Shown: positions 26,298-34,728, counted from the first letter of the stretch. The stretch is DNA of 34,728 bases from CAIUKX01 sp964580965 (GCA_964580965.1 CAZOLZ010000018.1:1-34728); one strand, 5' to 3'. Program-made: numbers and translations. Notes: a model not told the origin generated them from the sequence alone.

Positions 26298-26398
26298 AGG
26301 CAAATGTTGTATTTTCTAACATAACGAAAAAGATTTAAGTTTATTACATCGCTTAATGATTTTAATTTTCTATTTTTTATATTGACATAGTTAATACA

Positions 26399-26429
26399 TT
26401 GTTCATTTGAACATATTTTGCTATTTTCG
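26399..26429 (+). promoter_or_regulatory. Possible promoter of the thiolase gene
   Basis: TTG (26399-26401) lies 20 bp before TATTTTCG (26422-26429), one base off the TAnnTTTG consensus and 26 bp before the thiolase ATG. The stretch 26298-26398 holds no further gene. Confidence 0.4.
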
Positions 26430-26455
26430 TCACGCTTAAAGTAAATTATAGTAAA

Positions 26456-27634
26456 ATGACAAAAGAAGTATACATCGTAGCAGCAGCTAGAACTCCAATG
26501 GGAGCTTTTTTAGGTGGTTTATCAAGTGTTCCTGTAACAACTCTTGGTGCAACAGTTATAAAAGGTGCATTGGAAAAAGGAAATGTTAAATCTGAATTAG
26601 TAGACGAAGTTTTCATGGGGAACGTTCTTCAAGCAGGCGTTGGTCAAGCACCAGCAAGACAAGCTGCTGTAGAAGCTGGTTTAAATAATTCAGTGCCTTG
26701 TACAACAGTAAATAAAGTTTGTGCCTCAGGAATGAAAGCGATAATGTTAGGTACTCAGTCAATTTTAGCCGGTGATAATGAAATTGTTGTTGCAGGTGGT
26801 ATGGAAAATATGTCTCAAGTTCCTCACTACATTGATGGTCGCTCTGGTACAAAATTCGGTAATATCACAATGTTAGATGGAATTACTAAAGATGGTTTAT
26901 TGGATGTATACAATAAAGTTCCAATGGGTAACTGTGCTGAAATTTGTGCAAAAGAACATAATATTACACGTGAAGATCAAGATAAATTTGCTATCACATC
27001 ATATACAAGAGCAGCCGAGGCATGGAAAGCAGGAAGATTTGATAATGAAATTGTTCCTGTAACTGTTCCTCAAAGAAAGGGTGAACCAAAAATCGTTGAT
27101 GAAGACGAAGAGTATAAAAACGTATTTTTAGATAAAATACCTGCATTAAGACCTGCATTCGAAAAAGAAGGTACAATTACTGCTGCTAATGCTTCTACAT
27201 TAAATGATGGAGCTTCTGCTGTGATTTTAGCTTCAAAAGAAGCAGTTGAAAAATATGGTTTAACACCTATTGCAAAAATTAAAGGATATGCTGATGCCGC
27301 TCAATCACCAGAATGGTTTACAACTTCACCTTCTTTAGCTGTTCCTAAAGCTTTAGAAAAAGCTGGAATTGAAGCAAAAGATGTTGACTTCTGGGAATTG
27401 AATCAAGCATTCTCTGTTGTTGGTATTGCTAACACTAAAATATTAGGCTTAGATCCTGCAAAGGTTGATGTTAATGGCGGGGCTGTAGCTTTAGGTCACC
27501 CTCTTGGGAATTCTGGTTCTCGTATTGTTGTTACTTTAATTAACGTATTAAAACAAAACAATGGTAAAATAGGTGCTGCCGGAATTTGTAATGGAGGTGG
27601 TGGTGCATCTGCTTTAGTTATTGAAAATATCTAA
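26456..27634 (+). CDS. atoB: Acetyl-CoA C-acetyltransferase (thiolase II)
   Basis: The enzyme condenses two acetyl-CoA to acetoacetyl-CoA, or runs in reverse. The protein has 392 residues. Catalytic residues are Cys89 (NKVCASGMKAI), His348 (ALGHPLGNSGSR) and Cys378 (GICNGGGGASA), the same numbers as in the well-studied Zoogloea ramigera biosynthetic thiolase. The substrate loop SQVPHYIDGR and the GNCAEICA region are also present. It may serve isoprenoid or ketone body metabolism, or the end of fatty and amino acid breakdown; no mevalonate or beta-oxidation partner gene is in the window. It is monocistronic. Confidence 0.95.
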   Translation: MTKEVYIVAAARTPMGAFLGGLSSVPVTTLGATVIKGALEKGNVKSELVDEVFMGNVLQAGVGQAPARQAAVEAGLNNSVPCTTVNKVCASGMKAIMLGTQSILAGDNEIVVAGGMENMSQVPHYIDGRSGTKFGNITMLDGITKDGLLDVYNKVPMGNCAEICAKEHNITREDQDKFAITSYTRAAEAWKAGRFDNEIVPVTVPQRKGEPKIVDEDEEYKNVFLDKIPALRPAFEKEGTITAANASTLNDGASAVILASKEAVEKYGLTPIAKIKGYADAAQSPEWFTTSPSLAVPKALEKAGIEAKDVDFWELNQAFSVVGIANTKILGLDPAKVDVNGGAVALGHPLGNSGSRIVVTLINVLKQNNGKIGAAGICNGGGGASALVIENI

Positions 27635-27654
27635 TTTTCACATAATTAAATAAT

Positions 27655-27685
27655 AAAAAAGGTTACTCTAGGGTAACCTTTTTTT
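27655..27685. terminator. Bidirectional terminator between thiolase and thioredoxin-like gene
   Basis: A6-GGTTAC (27655-27666) pairs with GTAACC-T7 (27673-27685) around a 6-nt loop. Runs of A and T on opposite sides make it work for both convergent genes. Confidence 0.9.
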
Positions 27686-27760
27686 GTTTTAAATATTTCT
27701 TCAAACAAGACTTATTAAAATACTTACTTTCTTTCGGTATTTGATTTTTCGATGTTTAAT

Positions 27761-29185
27761 CTATTCCTCCTCTTCGGTTATATGTAACTTTTTCTGAATA
27801 TAAAAAAATGATCGTTCGATTGTTACTCCTTGACCATTTGGTCTAGGCCCCAAGGCAGATGTTGAAACAATGTATCCGTATTGATCAAGTAATATATAAC
27901 TTGGATTGGTATAAACCTGGTAATCTTTAAAAATTGAATGATCGTCATCTACCTCAAATTTATCCCAAGTTATTAAATCAATAGCATTTTGAGCCTCTTT
28001 AGTGTAGCTTTCTCTCTTTTTATAAATCGTAACAAACTCAATATCCATATTATATTTATCATTTAATGATTTTAGTAAAGGTATTTCTGTAGAACCTAAA
28101 ACATTTTCAGGGTCAAAAAAATGAAAATAAATATATTTGCCTTTATAACTTGAAAGCGAACGTTGAACCGTATCCTTTTTAAGGATGAAGTCTGGTGCTT
28201 TTCCACCTTCAACTAATTCTAATAATCTAAATTTTAAATTTTTGGCTATTACTTTTGTCCCTTCGAACATAGCATGGTTGGCTACACTATCAATGATGGT
28301 TATTATATTAGTTTGAGGAAATTCTCCCCTGTAAAATTCATCTGTCAACATTTTTACCATCATCATTTCCCTGATACGTAAATTAATTAAAGTGTATTCT
28401 CCACTTAATGCTCTCATAACTTGGGTTGGACTACTGTTTAAAACACCTAAATAAACCCTGTTATTCACTTCCATACTCAAACGACTAACAAAGTTATCGT
28501 AGTAATTTTTGATGTAATCCATGTAAGCATCATTCTGATAGGAAACCTTTGAATATTTGATGTAGAAATCATGTTTTTCAAAACGGTTTCGGTGACTAAC
28601 TTGTTGAATGTCATCTAAAGAAGCTATCGTAAATTTTACAAAAGTTTTAAAAAACTCACTTGAATCTTTTTCATAAGCGCGTTCCACGTTAGTTTTGAAA
28701 AGTTCTAATTGTTTAGAAAACTCAATGCCATCAATGCTTTTAGTATAAAAATAAGTACCTAAAAAATTGTCCACCCATTGCTCGAAGCTTAAAATCTTAT
28801 AGTTGATATCTGTAGAGTCTAAATCAAACATAGATAATTCAACAAGATTGCCTGTAGGTTTATATGGTTCGTAAGGATTGTCTTTAGGTAAATAAACGTT
28901 ATAAGAACCATTAGGTTGTATATATAAAAAAGCAAAATTATTTTTACTTCTAATAATTACTTTTTGAATTATATCATTAAAGAATATCAATTTAAAAGTA
29001 CTATCAGGTTTTACTTTTGTGGAGGCGATTACCTCTTCTTTTAAACTAAAATAATCTTGAATTTTATAGACTTTTATTTCTTCATCTAAATAAGCAGGAG
29101 CAAACCCCTCTATTGTTACAACTGAAGACTGAGCTATTGTAATGAGTGGAATTAATGTTAAAAATGAAAAAAGTAGAAATCTCAT
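27761..29185 (-). CDS. Exported thioredoxin-like (TlpA-fold) protein lacking the CXXC
   Basis: The protein has 474 residues. Residues 1-18 are a signal peptide (MRFLLFSFLTLIPLITIA, then QS). Residues 20-320 contain a beta-rich N-terminal part and a long helical middle, as in Bacteroidota TlpA-like proteins with a DUF4369-type N-terminus. Residues about 328-460 resemble the AhpC/TlpA thioredoxin fold (KAPDFILKKDTVQRSLSSYK, then a strand). At the active site FWxxWCxPC is replaced by FFDPENVLGSTEIPLL: both cysteines are gone (Asn361 and Gly364). The cis-proline motif survives as TNPSYILLDQYG. It is therefore unlikely to be a thiol-disulphide oxidoreductase. It lies 44 bp after coaD and may be the last gene of that cluster. 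Confidence 0.75.
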   Translation of the reverse strand: MRFLLFSFLTLIPLITIAQSSVVTIEGFAPAYLDEEIKVYKIQDYFSLKEEVIASTKVKPDSTFKLIFFNDIIQKVIIRSKNNFAFLYIQPNGSYNVYLPKDNPYEPYKPTGNLVELSMFDLDSTDINYKILSFEQWVDNFLGTYFYTKSIDGIEFSKQLELFKTNVERAYEKDSSEFFKTFVKFTIASLDDIQQVSHRNRFEKHDFYIKYSKVSYQNDAYMDYIKNYYDNFVSRLSMEVNNRVYLGVLNSSPTQVMRALSGEYTLINLRIREMMMVKMLTDEFYRGEFPQTNIITIIDSVANHAMFEGTKVIAKNLKFRLLELVEGGKAPDFILKKDTVQRSLSSYKGKYIYFHFFDPENVLGSTEIPLLKSLNDKYNMDIEFVTIYKKRESYTKEAQNAIDLITWDKFEVDDDHSIFKDYQVYTNPSYILLDQYGYIVSTSALGPRPNGQGVTIERSFFYIQKKLHITEEEE

Positions 29186-29229
29186 AAATTATTTTTTAGT
29201 TTAGTTCTATCATGAATAATGCCTAAAAT

Positions 29230-29688
29230 TTAAACGAGTAAGTTGGCGTTCGTTACAAAAGCATCAATATTACCGTTATTACGTACAATTTCACGTACAA
29301 TTGAAGAGTTGATTGCGCCATATTTTTGAGCTGTCAACATAAAAACAGTTTCAATATCAGATATCTCATTGTTCATATGAGCAATTGATTTCTCATATTC
29401 AAAGTCTTTGTTATCCCTTAGTCCTCTAACAATAAAATCTGCACCAATTTCTTTACAGAATTCAACTGTTAGTTTTTGATATGTCATTACTTTTACATTA
29501 GATAAATGTTTAAATAAAGACTGAATATGTTCAATACGTTTCTCTAATTCGAAGAAATATTTTTTTGAAGAATTTATCCCAATACCAATGATTACTTCGT
29601 CAAATAATGTAAGAGATTTCAAAACAACATCCTCATGACCTTTCGTGAAAGGATCAAAAGAACCTGGAAACAAACCTATTTTTTTCAT
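29230..29688 (-). CDS. coaD: Phosphopantetheine adenylyltransferase
   Basis: CoaD transfers AMP from ATP to 4'-phosphopantetheine in coenzyme A synthesis. The protein has 152 residues. It shows the nucleotidyltransferase motif GSFDPFTKGHEDVV (9-22, TxGH form), the IVRGLRDNKDFEYE segment, and the C-terminal SSIVREIVRNNG in place of ISSTxVR. All expected motifs are present. It follows rsmD by 18 bp, the common Bacteroidota and wider bacterial rsmD-coaD neighbourhood. Confidence 0.97.
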   Translation of the reverse strand: MKKIGLFPGSFDPFTKGHEDVVLKSLTLFDEVIIGIGINSSKKYFFELEKRIEHIQSLFKHLSNVKVMTYQKLTVEFCKEIGADFIVRGLRDNKDFEYEKSIAHMNNEISDIETVFMLTAQKYGAINSSIVREIVRNNGNIDAFVTNANLLV

Positions 29689-29706
29689 ATATTAATAATT
29701 TTGATT

Positions 29707-30249
29707 TTAATTATTATTCTCGATAAAACTAAAACAAACGCCACCATAATTTTTAAATTTTATCAATGAAGGATTATCATCAAAGCTCACATCTTTACCA
29801 TGCTCAATAATTAATATTCCATCAGGTTTTAAAAGTTTTCTTTCTGAAACGATATCTACAATTTGTTTATGAAATTTTGCTGCATAAGGAGGATCAGCAA
29901 AAATTAAATTGTATTGTTTTTCTGTCTTTTCTAAAAAAGCAATAACATCCATCTTTAAAGCTTGTAAAGGTTGATTAACTCCGAAATCTTTAGCTGTTTT
30001 AGATATAAACCGAACAGAATTGTAATCTTTATCTATTGCGGTAACTTTCCCTGCTTCACGAGATAAAAATTCAAATGTAATGTTACCTGTACCTGCACAT
30101 AAATCTAAAATTTCTAAATCAACAAAATCGATTTGATTCTCCAATATATTAAACAAACCCTCTTTTGCAAAATCAGTCGTTGGACGAGAAGGAAAGTTTT
30201 TAGGTATTGAAAAACGTCTTGATTTTAATATGCCTCTAATTACACGCAC
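29707..30249 (-). CDS. rsmD: 16S rRNA (guanine966-N2)-methyltransferase RsmD
   Basis: RsmD methylates G966 of 16S rRNA using S-adenosylmethionine. The protein has 180 residues. Visible motifs are the N-terminal RVIRGILKSRRF and RPTTDFAKEGLFNIL, the SAM-binding DLCAGTGNITFEFLSR (about 49-64), and the catalytic ADPPYA. The start codon is GTG (30249-30247), and the gene overlaps the end of the DUF3822 gene by 10 bp, which suggests translational coupling. coaD follows after 18 bp. Confidence 0.95.
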   Translation of the reverse strand: MRVIRGILKSRRFSIPKNFPSRPTTDFAKEGLFNILENQIDFVDLEILDLCAGTGNITFEFLSREAGKVTAIDKDYNSVRFISKTAKDFGVNQPLQALKMDVIAFLEKTEKQYNLIFADPPYAAKFHKQIVDIVSERKLLKPDGILIIEHGKDVSFDDNPSLIKFKNYGGVCFSFIENNN

Positions 30250-31001
30250 AATGATTGGAAATTTAAAAGTAAATGAGAATTAATTTTAGTATTGAATTGA
30301 TTCAAATCTTTTAATTTATCTAAAAGGATTTTAACAGCAATTACCGATTCATCTGATGTGCCTACACTTGCACATAAATAAATTGTACCTTTTTCGTTCA
30401 AAAGTTCTTTTTGTTGCAACGTAAACATCAAATGATAAACAATGTCATCAGCAGATTCATAATCGAAATAAGCATAGAATTTTAGCCCATTTTCTTTTGT
30501 AATTGTAACACTGAAAACTGATTCATGTAAAACAACTCCAACTTGTAAAGAAAAAGCATTTTTTGAAAGTAGTCCATGAAATATATGGCTACCTTCATGT
30601 TGAATAATTATTCTAGGGAAGCGAATTACGAAAAATGATTTAACCCATAATGGTATTGCAAATACGTTCACAATTGATAGTTCTGGAATTCGGTTATGAT
30701 CTATAATGTCAGAGGGTATATTCTGATGAAAACACAATTTCATCAAAGCATCAGAATTTACTTCACTATACACATTGCTTGGTAATAAAGTAGATAGTTT
30801 GGTACACCATGAAAGTGAATAATCATCGTAATCCTGTTCTCGAAATCCTTTTTCTTTAACAAACTCATCTAAAACTTCTTTATAGCGGTAATCGACTTTT
30901 TCTGTAAAACGAAGAAAATCAACTCCAACTACATTACCATTTTCTAATCGAGCAAATCTTACCGCATTTTCTGATATTTCTACAGCTAACTGAGTTTTCA
31001 T
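30240..31001 (-). CDS. DUF3822 family protein
   Basis: This 253-residue soluble protein has no signal peptide or membrane segment. Its start (LAVEISENAVRFARLENGNV) and alternating strands suggest a divergent actin/ribonuclease H-like fold, as proposed for this family. It is found next to rsmD and coaD across Bacteroidota, and here it overlaps rsmD by 10 bp, heading the cluster. The conserved order suggests a role tied to ribosome methylation or CoA synthesis, but no function is established. A TAGATTTG box lies 24 bp before its ATG. Confidence 0.8.
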   Translation of the reverse strand: MKTQLAVEISENAVRFARLENGNVVGVDFLRFTEKVDYRYKEVLDEFVKEKGFREQDYDDYSLSWCTKLSTLLPSNVYSEVNSDALMKLCFHQNIPSDIIDHNRIPELSIVNVFAIPLWVKSFFVIRFPRIIIQHEGSHIFHGLLSKNAFSLQVGVVLHESVFSVTITKENGLKFYAYFDYESADDIVYHLMFTLQQKELLNEKGTIYLCASVGTSDESVIAVKILLDKLKDLNQFNTKINSHLLLNFQSLCV

Positions 31002-31025
31002 ATTATAACAATATTATACTTAATA

Positions 31026-31033
31026 CAAATCTA
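31026..31033 (-). promoter_or_regulatory. -7 box (TAGATTTG) of the DUF3822-rsmD-coaD cluster
   Basis: TAGATTTG on the minus strand fits TAnnTTTG and ends 24 bp before the DUF3822 ATG. No TTG lies at the proper distance for a -33 box. Confidence 0.45.
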
Positions 31034-31128
31034 CTATTTAATTCCAAAAGGTTAAAATACCCTAACAATAGTTTTCAAAGGTCAATTTTTAATATATTTA
31101 TGCTTTATTAAAGCGAAATAGCCAAATT

Positions 31129-32751
31129 ATGAACAAGATATATTTATCACTTACATTACTTATATTACCTTATTTTATTAAGTCACAATCTCAACTTCCC
31201 TCTAATGTAAATCATGTTTCTGATTTAAGAGGTTCAGTATATAAAATGGAAGAAGTGTTCACTTATATTGATCGAATGTATGTAGATACTGTGGATATCA
31301 AAGAAATTACTGAAAATGCGATTGTTTCAACATTGGAAAATCTAGATCCTCACTCGGTTTATATATCAAAAGAAGATGTAGATGATGCAAATCAACAGAT
31401 CGATGGGAGTTTTTTTGGTGTTGGAATTCGTTTTCAGATTTTAAAAGATACATTAATGGTGGTTCAAACAATTCCTGGTGGACCATCTGAAAAAGTTGGT
31501 GTTCAGGCTGGCGATCGAATCATAAATATTGATCAAGAGTTGGTTGCAGGTGTAGGGTTGAAAAATTCTCAAGTGAGGCAAAAATTAATGGGAGAAAAAG
31601 ATACGAAAGTTAATATTCAAGTTGAACGAGCAGGAAAAAAGAAATTATTGAATTTTACAATTACAAGAGGTAAAATTCCAATTCATTCAGTTGATAGTTA
31701 TTACATGGTGAATAATGAAACAGGTTACATCAAGTTAAGCAGTTTTTCAAGAAATACGATGGAAGAAGTTCATGAAGCTCTATCAGTTTTAGTAAATAAA
31801 GGAATGAAAAATCTAGTTTTCGATTTACAAGGAAATGGAGGTGGATTATTGTATGCAGCACAACGTGTTGCAGATGAATTCCTATCAGATAATAAATTAA
31901 TAGTTTATTCAGAAGGAAAATATCAACCTCGTCAAGAATTAAAAGCTGGAATGCCCGGGAAATGGGAGAAAGGAAAGTTGATTGTTTTAACTGATGAATT
32001 TTCTGCTTCAGCTAGTGAAATTGTTTCAGGAGCGATTCAAGATTGGGACAGAGGTCTAATCATTGGTAGAAGGACTTTTGGTAAAGGTTTGGTTCAAAGG
32101 CCAATTGAATTATCAGATGGTTCTCAAATGCGATTAACAATTGCCAGGTATTATACACCTTCTGGTCGATTTATCCAAAAACCTTACGATGATTTTGATG
32201 CATACAGAAACGATATTGTAAATAGGTATGAACATGGTGAATTTTCTAATGCTGATTCAATTCATTTAGCAGACTCTTTAAAATACGCTACACTATTAAA
32301 CAAACGTTCTGTTTATGGTGGTGGAGGAATTATGCCTGATATTTTTGTCCCTTTAGATACAACTAATGTTTCGGATTACTTTAGAAAACTTGTTCAAGGT
32401 GGTCATATTAATCATTACTCATTAACATATACAAATGATAATCGTAATGAATTAAAATCTAATTTTGAGAACTTTAATCATTTTAAAAAAGATTTTAACT
32501 GTGATGAACAATTTATGAAATCATTTTTTGAGTATGTGGTAAAAGAAGATCCTGAATTAGAGTATAATGACGAAGAGTATCAAGAAAGTAAAACAATCAT
32601 CAGACTTCAGTTAAAAGCCTTAATAGCTCAGAATATTTATGGTTATAATGAGTTTTATGAAATCTATAATGAGACAAATGAAATATTACAAAGAGCATTA
32701 GAAGTTTTAAAAAATAATGAATTTGATAAATTTAATATTCAAAAAAAATAA
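31129..32751 (+). CDS. S41 family C-terminal processing peptidase (CtpA/Prc-like)
   Basis: The protein has 540 residues, exported by an N-terminal signal peptide (residues 1-20, hydrophobic SLTLLILPYF). A helical N-domain (35-85) is followed by a PDZ domain (about 90-180, with GVGIRF and GPSEKVGVQAGDRI). The S41 protease domain then shows DLQGNGGGLL, the nucleophile Ser294 in FSASASEIVSGA, and the general base Lys319 in RRTFGKG. The 25-residue spacing equals that of E. coli Prc (Ser452 and Lys477). A further ~190-residue C-terminal region is mostly helical. It likely trims envelope proteins in the periplasm. A DUF1573 lipoprotein gene follows 10 bp after the stop, so the two are probably co-transcribed. 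Confidence 0.93.
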   Translation: MNKIYLSLTLLILPYFIKSQSQLPSNVNHVSDLRGSVYKMEEVFTYIDRMYVDTVDIKEITENAIVSTLENLDPHSVYISKEDVDDANQQIDGSFFGVGIRFQILKDTLMVVQTIPGGPSEKVGVQAGDRIINIDQELVAGVGLKNSQVRQKLMGEKDTKVNIQVERAGKKKLLNFTITRGKIPIHSVDSYYMVNNETGYIKLSSFSRNTMEEVHEALSVLVNKGMKNLVFDLQGNGGGLLYAAQRVADEFLSDNKLIVYSEGKYQPRQELKAGMPGKWEKGKLIVLTDEFSASASEIVSGAIQDWDRGLIIGRRTFGKGLVQRPIELSDGSQMRLTIARYYTPSGRFIQKPYDDFDAYRNDIVNRYEHGEFSNADSIHLADSLKYATLLNKRSVYGGGGIMPDIFVPLDTTNVSDYFRKLVQGGHINHYSLTYTNDNRNELKSNFENFNHFKKDFNCDEQFMKSFFEYVVKEDPELEYNDEEYQESKTIIRLQLKALIAQNIYGYNEFYEIYNETNEILQRALEVLKNNEFDKFNIQKK

Positions 32752-32761
32752 ATATCTGATT

Positions 32762-33280
32762 ATGAGTGTGAAGAATAAGATTATTTTAAGTTTAACATTA
32801 GGTTTGTTTTTGAATTTAAGCTCTTGTATTGAGAAATCGTCTAAAGTAGATTCAGATGAACTAGTTTCCGCATATGCATCAGGAACACAAACTGAAGAAG
32901 AATTAGAAGCTGAGCTAAAAAAAATACAAAAAGAAGAAGCTAAGGCAAGGAAAATCGAGTTGGCAAATATGACATCTTTATCTTTTGACAAGTTAGATTT
33001 TGATTTTGGAAATGTGGAGCCAGAAAAAGATAACATAACTTATTTTGAAGTAAAAAATGAAGGTAAAAAACCTTTAATCATTGAAAAAGTTGAAGCAAGT
33101 TGTGGTTGTACTACTCCTGAAAAACCAGAGGCTCCAATCCTTCCCGGAAAGTCAGATAAGATTAAAGTTGTTTTTAAATCTAAACCTGGTCAAAAAGGTG
33201 AACAACATAAAACGGTTACAGTTACATCTAATACAAACCCTAAGATTAACACACTTAAAATTAAGGCTTTTGTGAAATAA
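32762..33280 (+). CDS. DUF1573 domain lipoprotein
   Basis: I start the gene at ATG 32762 (172 residues), 10 bp after the protease stop; a longer frame from 32717 would overlap the protease gene and bury the signal peptide. Residues 1-21 are a lipoprotein signal with lipobox LSSC, lipidated Cys22. A charged, Glu/Lys-rich helical linker (about 23-75) leads to a DUF1573 immunoglobulin-like domain (about 80-172), with FDFGNVEPEKDNITYFEV and the hallmark ASCGCTTP. Such proteins are common in Bacteroidota envelopes, with unknown function. Pairing with the S41 protease suggests a periplasmic or outer-membrane role, possibly as substrate or partner. Confidence 0.85.
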   Translation: MSVKNKIILSLTLGLFLNLSSCIEKSSKVDSDELVSAYASGTQTEEELEAELKKIQKEEAKARKIELANMTSLSFDKLDFDFGNVEPEKDNITYFEVKNEGKKPLIIEKVEASCGCTTPEKPEAPILPGKSDKIKVVFKSKPGQKGEQHKTVTVTSNTNPKINTLKIKAFVK

Positions 33281-33354
33281 GATTGTGTTTTAACTTGTTA
33301 TTCATTTTTAACTTCAATTCAAGGTTTGAACAACTAATTATATTTTTTTTCAAA

Positions 33355-33388
33355 TTGATATAAGTGAAACGAAAATAACCTATTTTTG
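33355..33388 (+). promoter_or_regulatory. Promoter TTG-N23-TATTTTTG of the polyamine gene
   Basis: TTG at 33355-33357 and TATTTTTG at 33381-33388 are 23 bp apart, at the long end of the Flavobacterium range. The -7 box lies 30 bp before the ATG at 33419. Confidence 0.5.
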
Positions 33389-33418
33389 TAGCGATTATTT
33401 AACATTATTTTTAAAAAA

Positions 33419-34728
33419 ATGAGTACAGCTTTAGGGAATCACATTCTAGTTGAGTTCATGAATTGTGAGCCGCATATTATGAACGATGTTGCTGCAATTG
33501 AAAGGGATATGGTAGCAGCAGCTCAAAATGCGGGAGCAACTGTCATAAACTCTACTTTTCACCATTTTTCTCCTTATGGTGTTTCAGGTGTTGTTGTTAT
33601 TCAAGAAAGTCATTTAGCGATTCATACATGGCCAGAGTATGGTTATGCTGCTGTTGACTTATTTACTTGCGGAGAAATGAATGCTTGGACTTCTTTTGAT
33701 TTCCTGAAAGAAGCATTTGGGGCTAAATCATACTCTGCTATTGAAATGAAAAGAGGTACAGTTAATTTATTAACTCGTAACAATTTTGATATGTCTTCAA
33801 TGAGACAAAAAGCCAATGAATGGGTTAATCCGGGCTTTTATACAAGAAATGTTTGGTTTACAGATAAAGATGAAAATCAAGCATTATCATTACGCTTTAC
33901 AGGTGAAGTCTTCTACGATGTTCAATCGCCTTTTCAACGTGTAAGAATTATAGAGTCATACAAATACGGAAAAATGTTAGCATTGGATGATATGGTTATG
34001 ACTACTATCGAAGATGAGTTTCATTACCACGAAATGATTGCTCACCCTGCTATGTTTACTCATAACAATGCTAAAAATATCTTAGTTATTGGTGGTGGTG
34101 ATGGTGGAACTATTCGTGAGATTTTAAGACATGATTCTGTTGAAAAAGTAACAATGGTTGAAATTGATGGAGAAGTTATTAAAGCTTGTAAAGAACATCT
34201 ACCTCAAATTGCAGCTCAATTTGATAATCCAAAATTAGAACTATTAGTTACCGACGGGATTGAATACATCAAAAATGCAAAAGTTGAATCTTATGATATT
34301 ATTATTGTAGATGGTTCTGATCCAGTAGGACCAGCAGAAGGTTTGTTTTCAGTTGAATTTTACACAAACTGCTACAATGCCTTGAAAAAAGATGGGATTT
34401 TAGTTGCTCAAGGTGAATCCCCTAAATTCAATGACAAAGCTTTTGCTGAACTGAACCTTACATTACAAGATATTTTTGGTACTGACAAAGCACCTGTTTC
34501 ATTATTCTTTGTCCCAACTTACCCTACAGGTATGTGGAGTTTCCAATATGGAATTAAAGGTGACTTAAATCTTAAAACAGTTAACAACGATGATTTAATA
34601 AATGATTTTGTTGAGGAAAAAGGTTTAAAATATTATAATGCAGATGTTCACAGAGGAAGTTTCGCAACACCTAATTTTGTAAAAACTTTATTGAAGAAAG
34701 ATACATGGAAAACTTCGACCCAAACGGT
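33419..34728 (+). CDS. speD-speE fusion: Fused S-adenosylmethionine decarboxylase-spermidine synthase (3' end cut)
   Basis: An open frame from ATG 33419 runs 436 codons to the window edge without a stop. Residues 1-120 are a class 1B AdoMet decarboxylase: QESHLAIHTWPEYGYAAVDL with the pyruvoyl Ser64, proton donors His69 and Cys84, one position off the Thermotoga enzyme (63, 68, 83). Cleavage between Glu63 and Ser64 would leave the aminopropyltransferase joined to the pyruvoyl chain. Residues about 135-436 are spermidine synthase: SPFQRVRIIES, the decarboxylated-SAM loop GGGDGGTIREILRH, VEIDGEV and VDGSDPVGPAEGLFS. The fusion makes decarboxylated SAM and uses it to convert putrescine to spermidine. 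Its C-terminus lies outside the window. Confidence 0.9.
   Translation, partial: MSTALGNHILVEFMNCEPHIMNDVAAIERDMVAAAQNAGATVINSTFHHFSPYGVSGVVVIQESHLAIHTWPEYGYAAVDLFTCGEMNAWTSFDFLKEAFGAKSYSAIEMKRGTVNLLTRNNFDMSSMRQKANEWVNPGFYTRNVWFTDKDENQALSLRFTGEVFYDVQSPFQRVRIIESYKYGKMLALDDMVMTTIEDEFHYHEMIAHPAMFTHNNAKNILVIGGGDGGTIREILRHDSVEKVTMVEIDGEVIKACKEHLPQIAAQFDNPKLELLVTDGIEYIKNAKVESYDIIIVDGSDPVGPAEGLFSVEFYTNCYNALKKDGILVAQGESPKFNDKAFAELNLTLQDIFGTDKAPVSLFFVPTYPTGMWSFQYGIKGDLNLKTVNNDDLINDFVEEKGLKYYNADVHRGSFATPNFVKTLLKKDTWKTSTQT

Noticed and set aside
32717..32761. A 15-residue longer start for the DUF1573 lipoprotein, overlapping the S41 protease gene
   Set aside because: The ATG at 32762 leaves a proper lipoprotein signal peptide with the lipobox LSSC close to the N-terminus; the longer form would bury it.
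32707..33036. Minus-strand 109-codon ORF over the lipoprotein gene
   Set aside because: It is the antisense of the DUF1573 lipoprotein signal and linker; its serine-rich stretch mirrors the Glu/Lys-rich codons on the other strand.

Overview
The window looks like chromosomal DNA of a low-GC member of the Bacteroidota, most likely order Flavobacteriales. The evidence is a secreted protein with a type IX secretion (T9SS) sorting domain, promoters of the TTG-N17-23-TAnnTTTG type, few visible Shine-Dalgarno sequences, and families typical of the phylum (DUF3822 next to rsmD and coaD, a fused 2-oxoacid dehydrogenase E1, a GlmU-like protein without a pyrophosphorylase loop). Genus and species cannot be read from the sequence. 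I see no rRNA, tRNA, CRISPR array, insertion sequence or prophage.

Layout. 1-920 (-) is the start of a rhomboid-like membrane protein with TPRs, running off the left edge. 1080-1541 (+) is a stand-alone DUF4268 protein. A shared hairpin terminator separates it from a 1550-residue secreted M43 metalloprotease (1596-6248, -), whose C-terminal half is eight ~67-residue repeats arranged in a duplicated three-repeat block. 6443-7956 (-) is a GNAT acetyltransferase plus PLP racemase pair. 8205-12586 (-) is a tight four-gene cluster: ComA-like phosphosulfolactate synthase, WD40 protein, sodium:solute symporter and GlmU-like protein. A TPR protein lies just upstream. aroB (-) and proline dehydrogenase (+) are divergent. 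Between proline dehydrogenase and typA lies a likely independent small RNA gene. A DEAD-box helicase and typA form a probable operon (16848-20452, -), followed by rlmH (-), a 436-bp gene-free gap and the fused 2-oxoacid dehydrogenase E1 (+). Oligopeptidase B (-) follows, preceded by a previously untracked 44-codon gene at 26163-26297. Then come a biosynthetic thiolase (+), the DUF3822-rsmD-coaD-thioredoxin-like cluster (27761-31001, -), an S41 protease plus DUF1573 lipoprotein pair (+), and, cut by the right edge, a fused S-adenosylmethionine decarboxylase-spermidine synthase (+).

Most genes are housekeeping: aromatic amino acid, CoA and polyamine synthesis, proline and branched-chain acid catabolism, ribosome maturation and envelope proteolysis. 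No single large undescribed system is evident. The best leads are the small RNA at about 16623-16691 (promoter, TTAGG-repeat body, perfect terminator), the rhomboid that lacks its catalytic histidine, the 44-residue ORF, the higher-order repeat of the T9SS protease, the CXXC-less thioredoxin-like protein, and the ComA/WD40/symporter/GlmU-like cluster.
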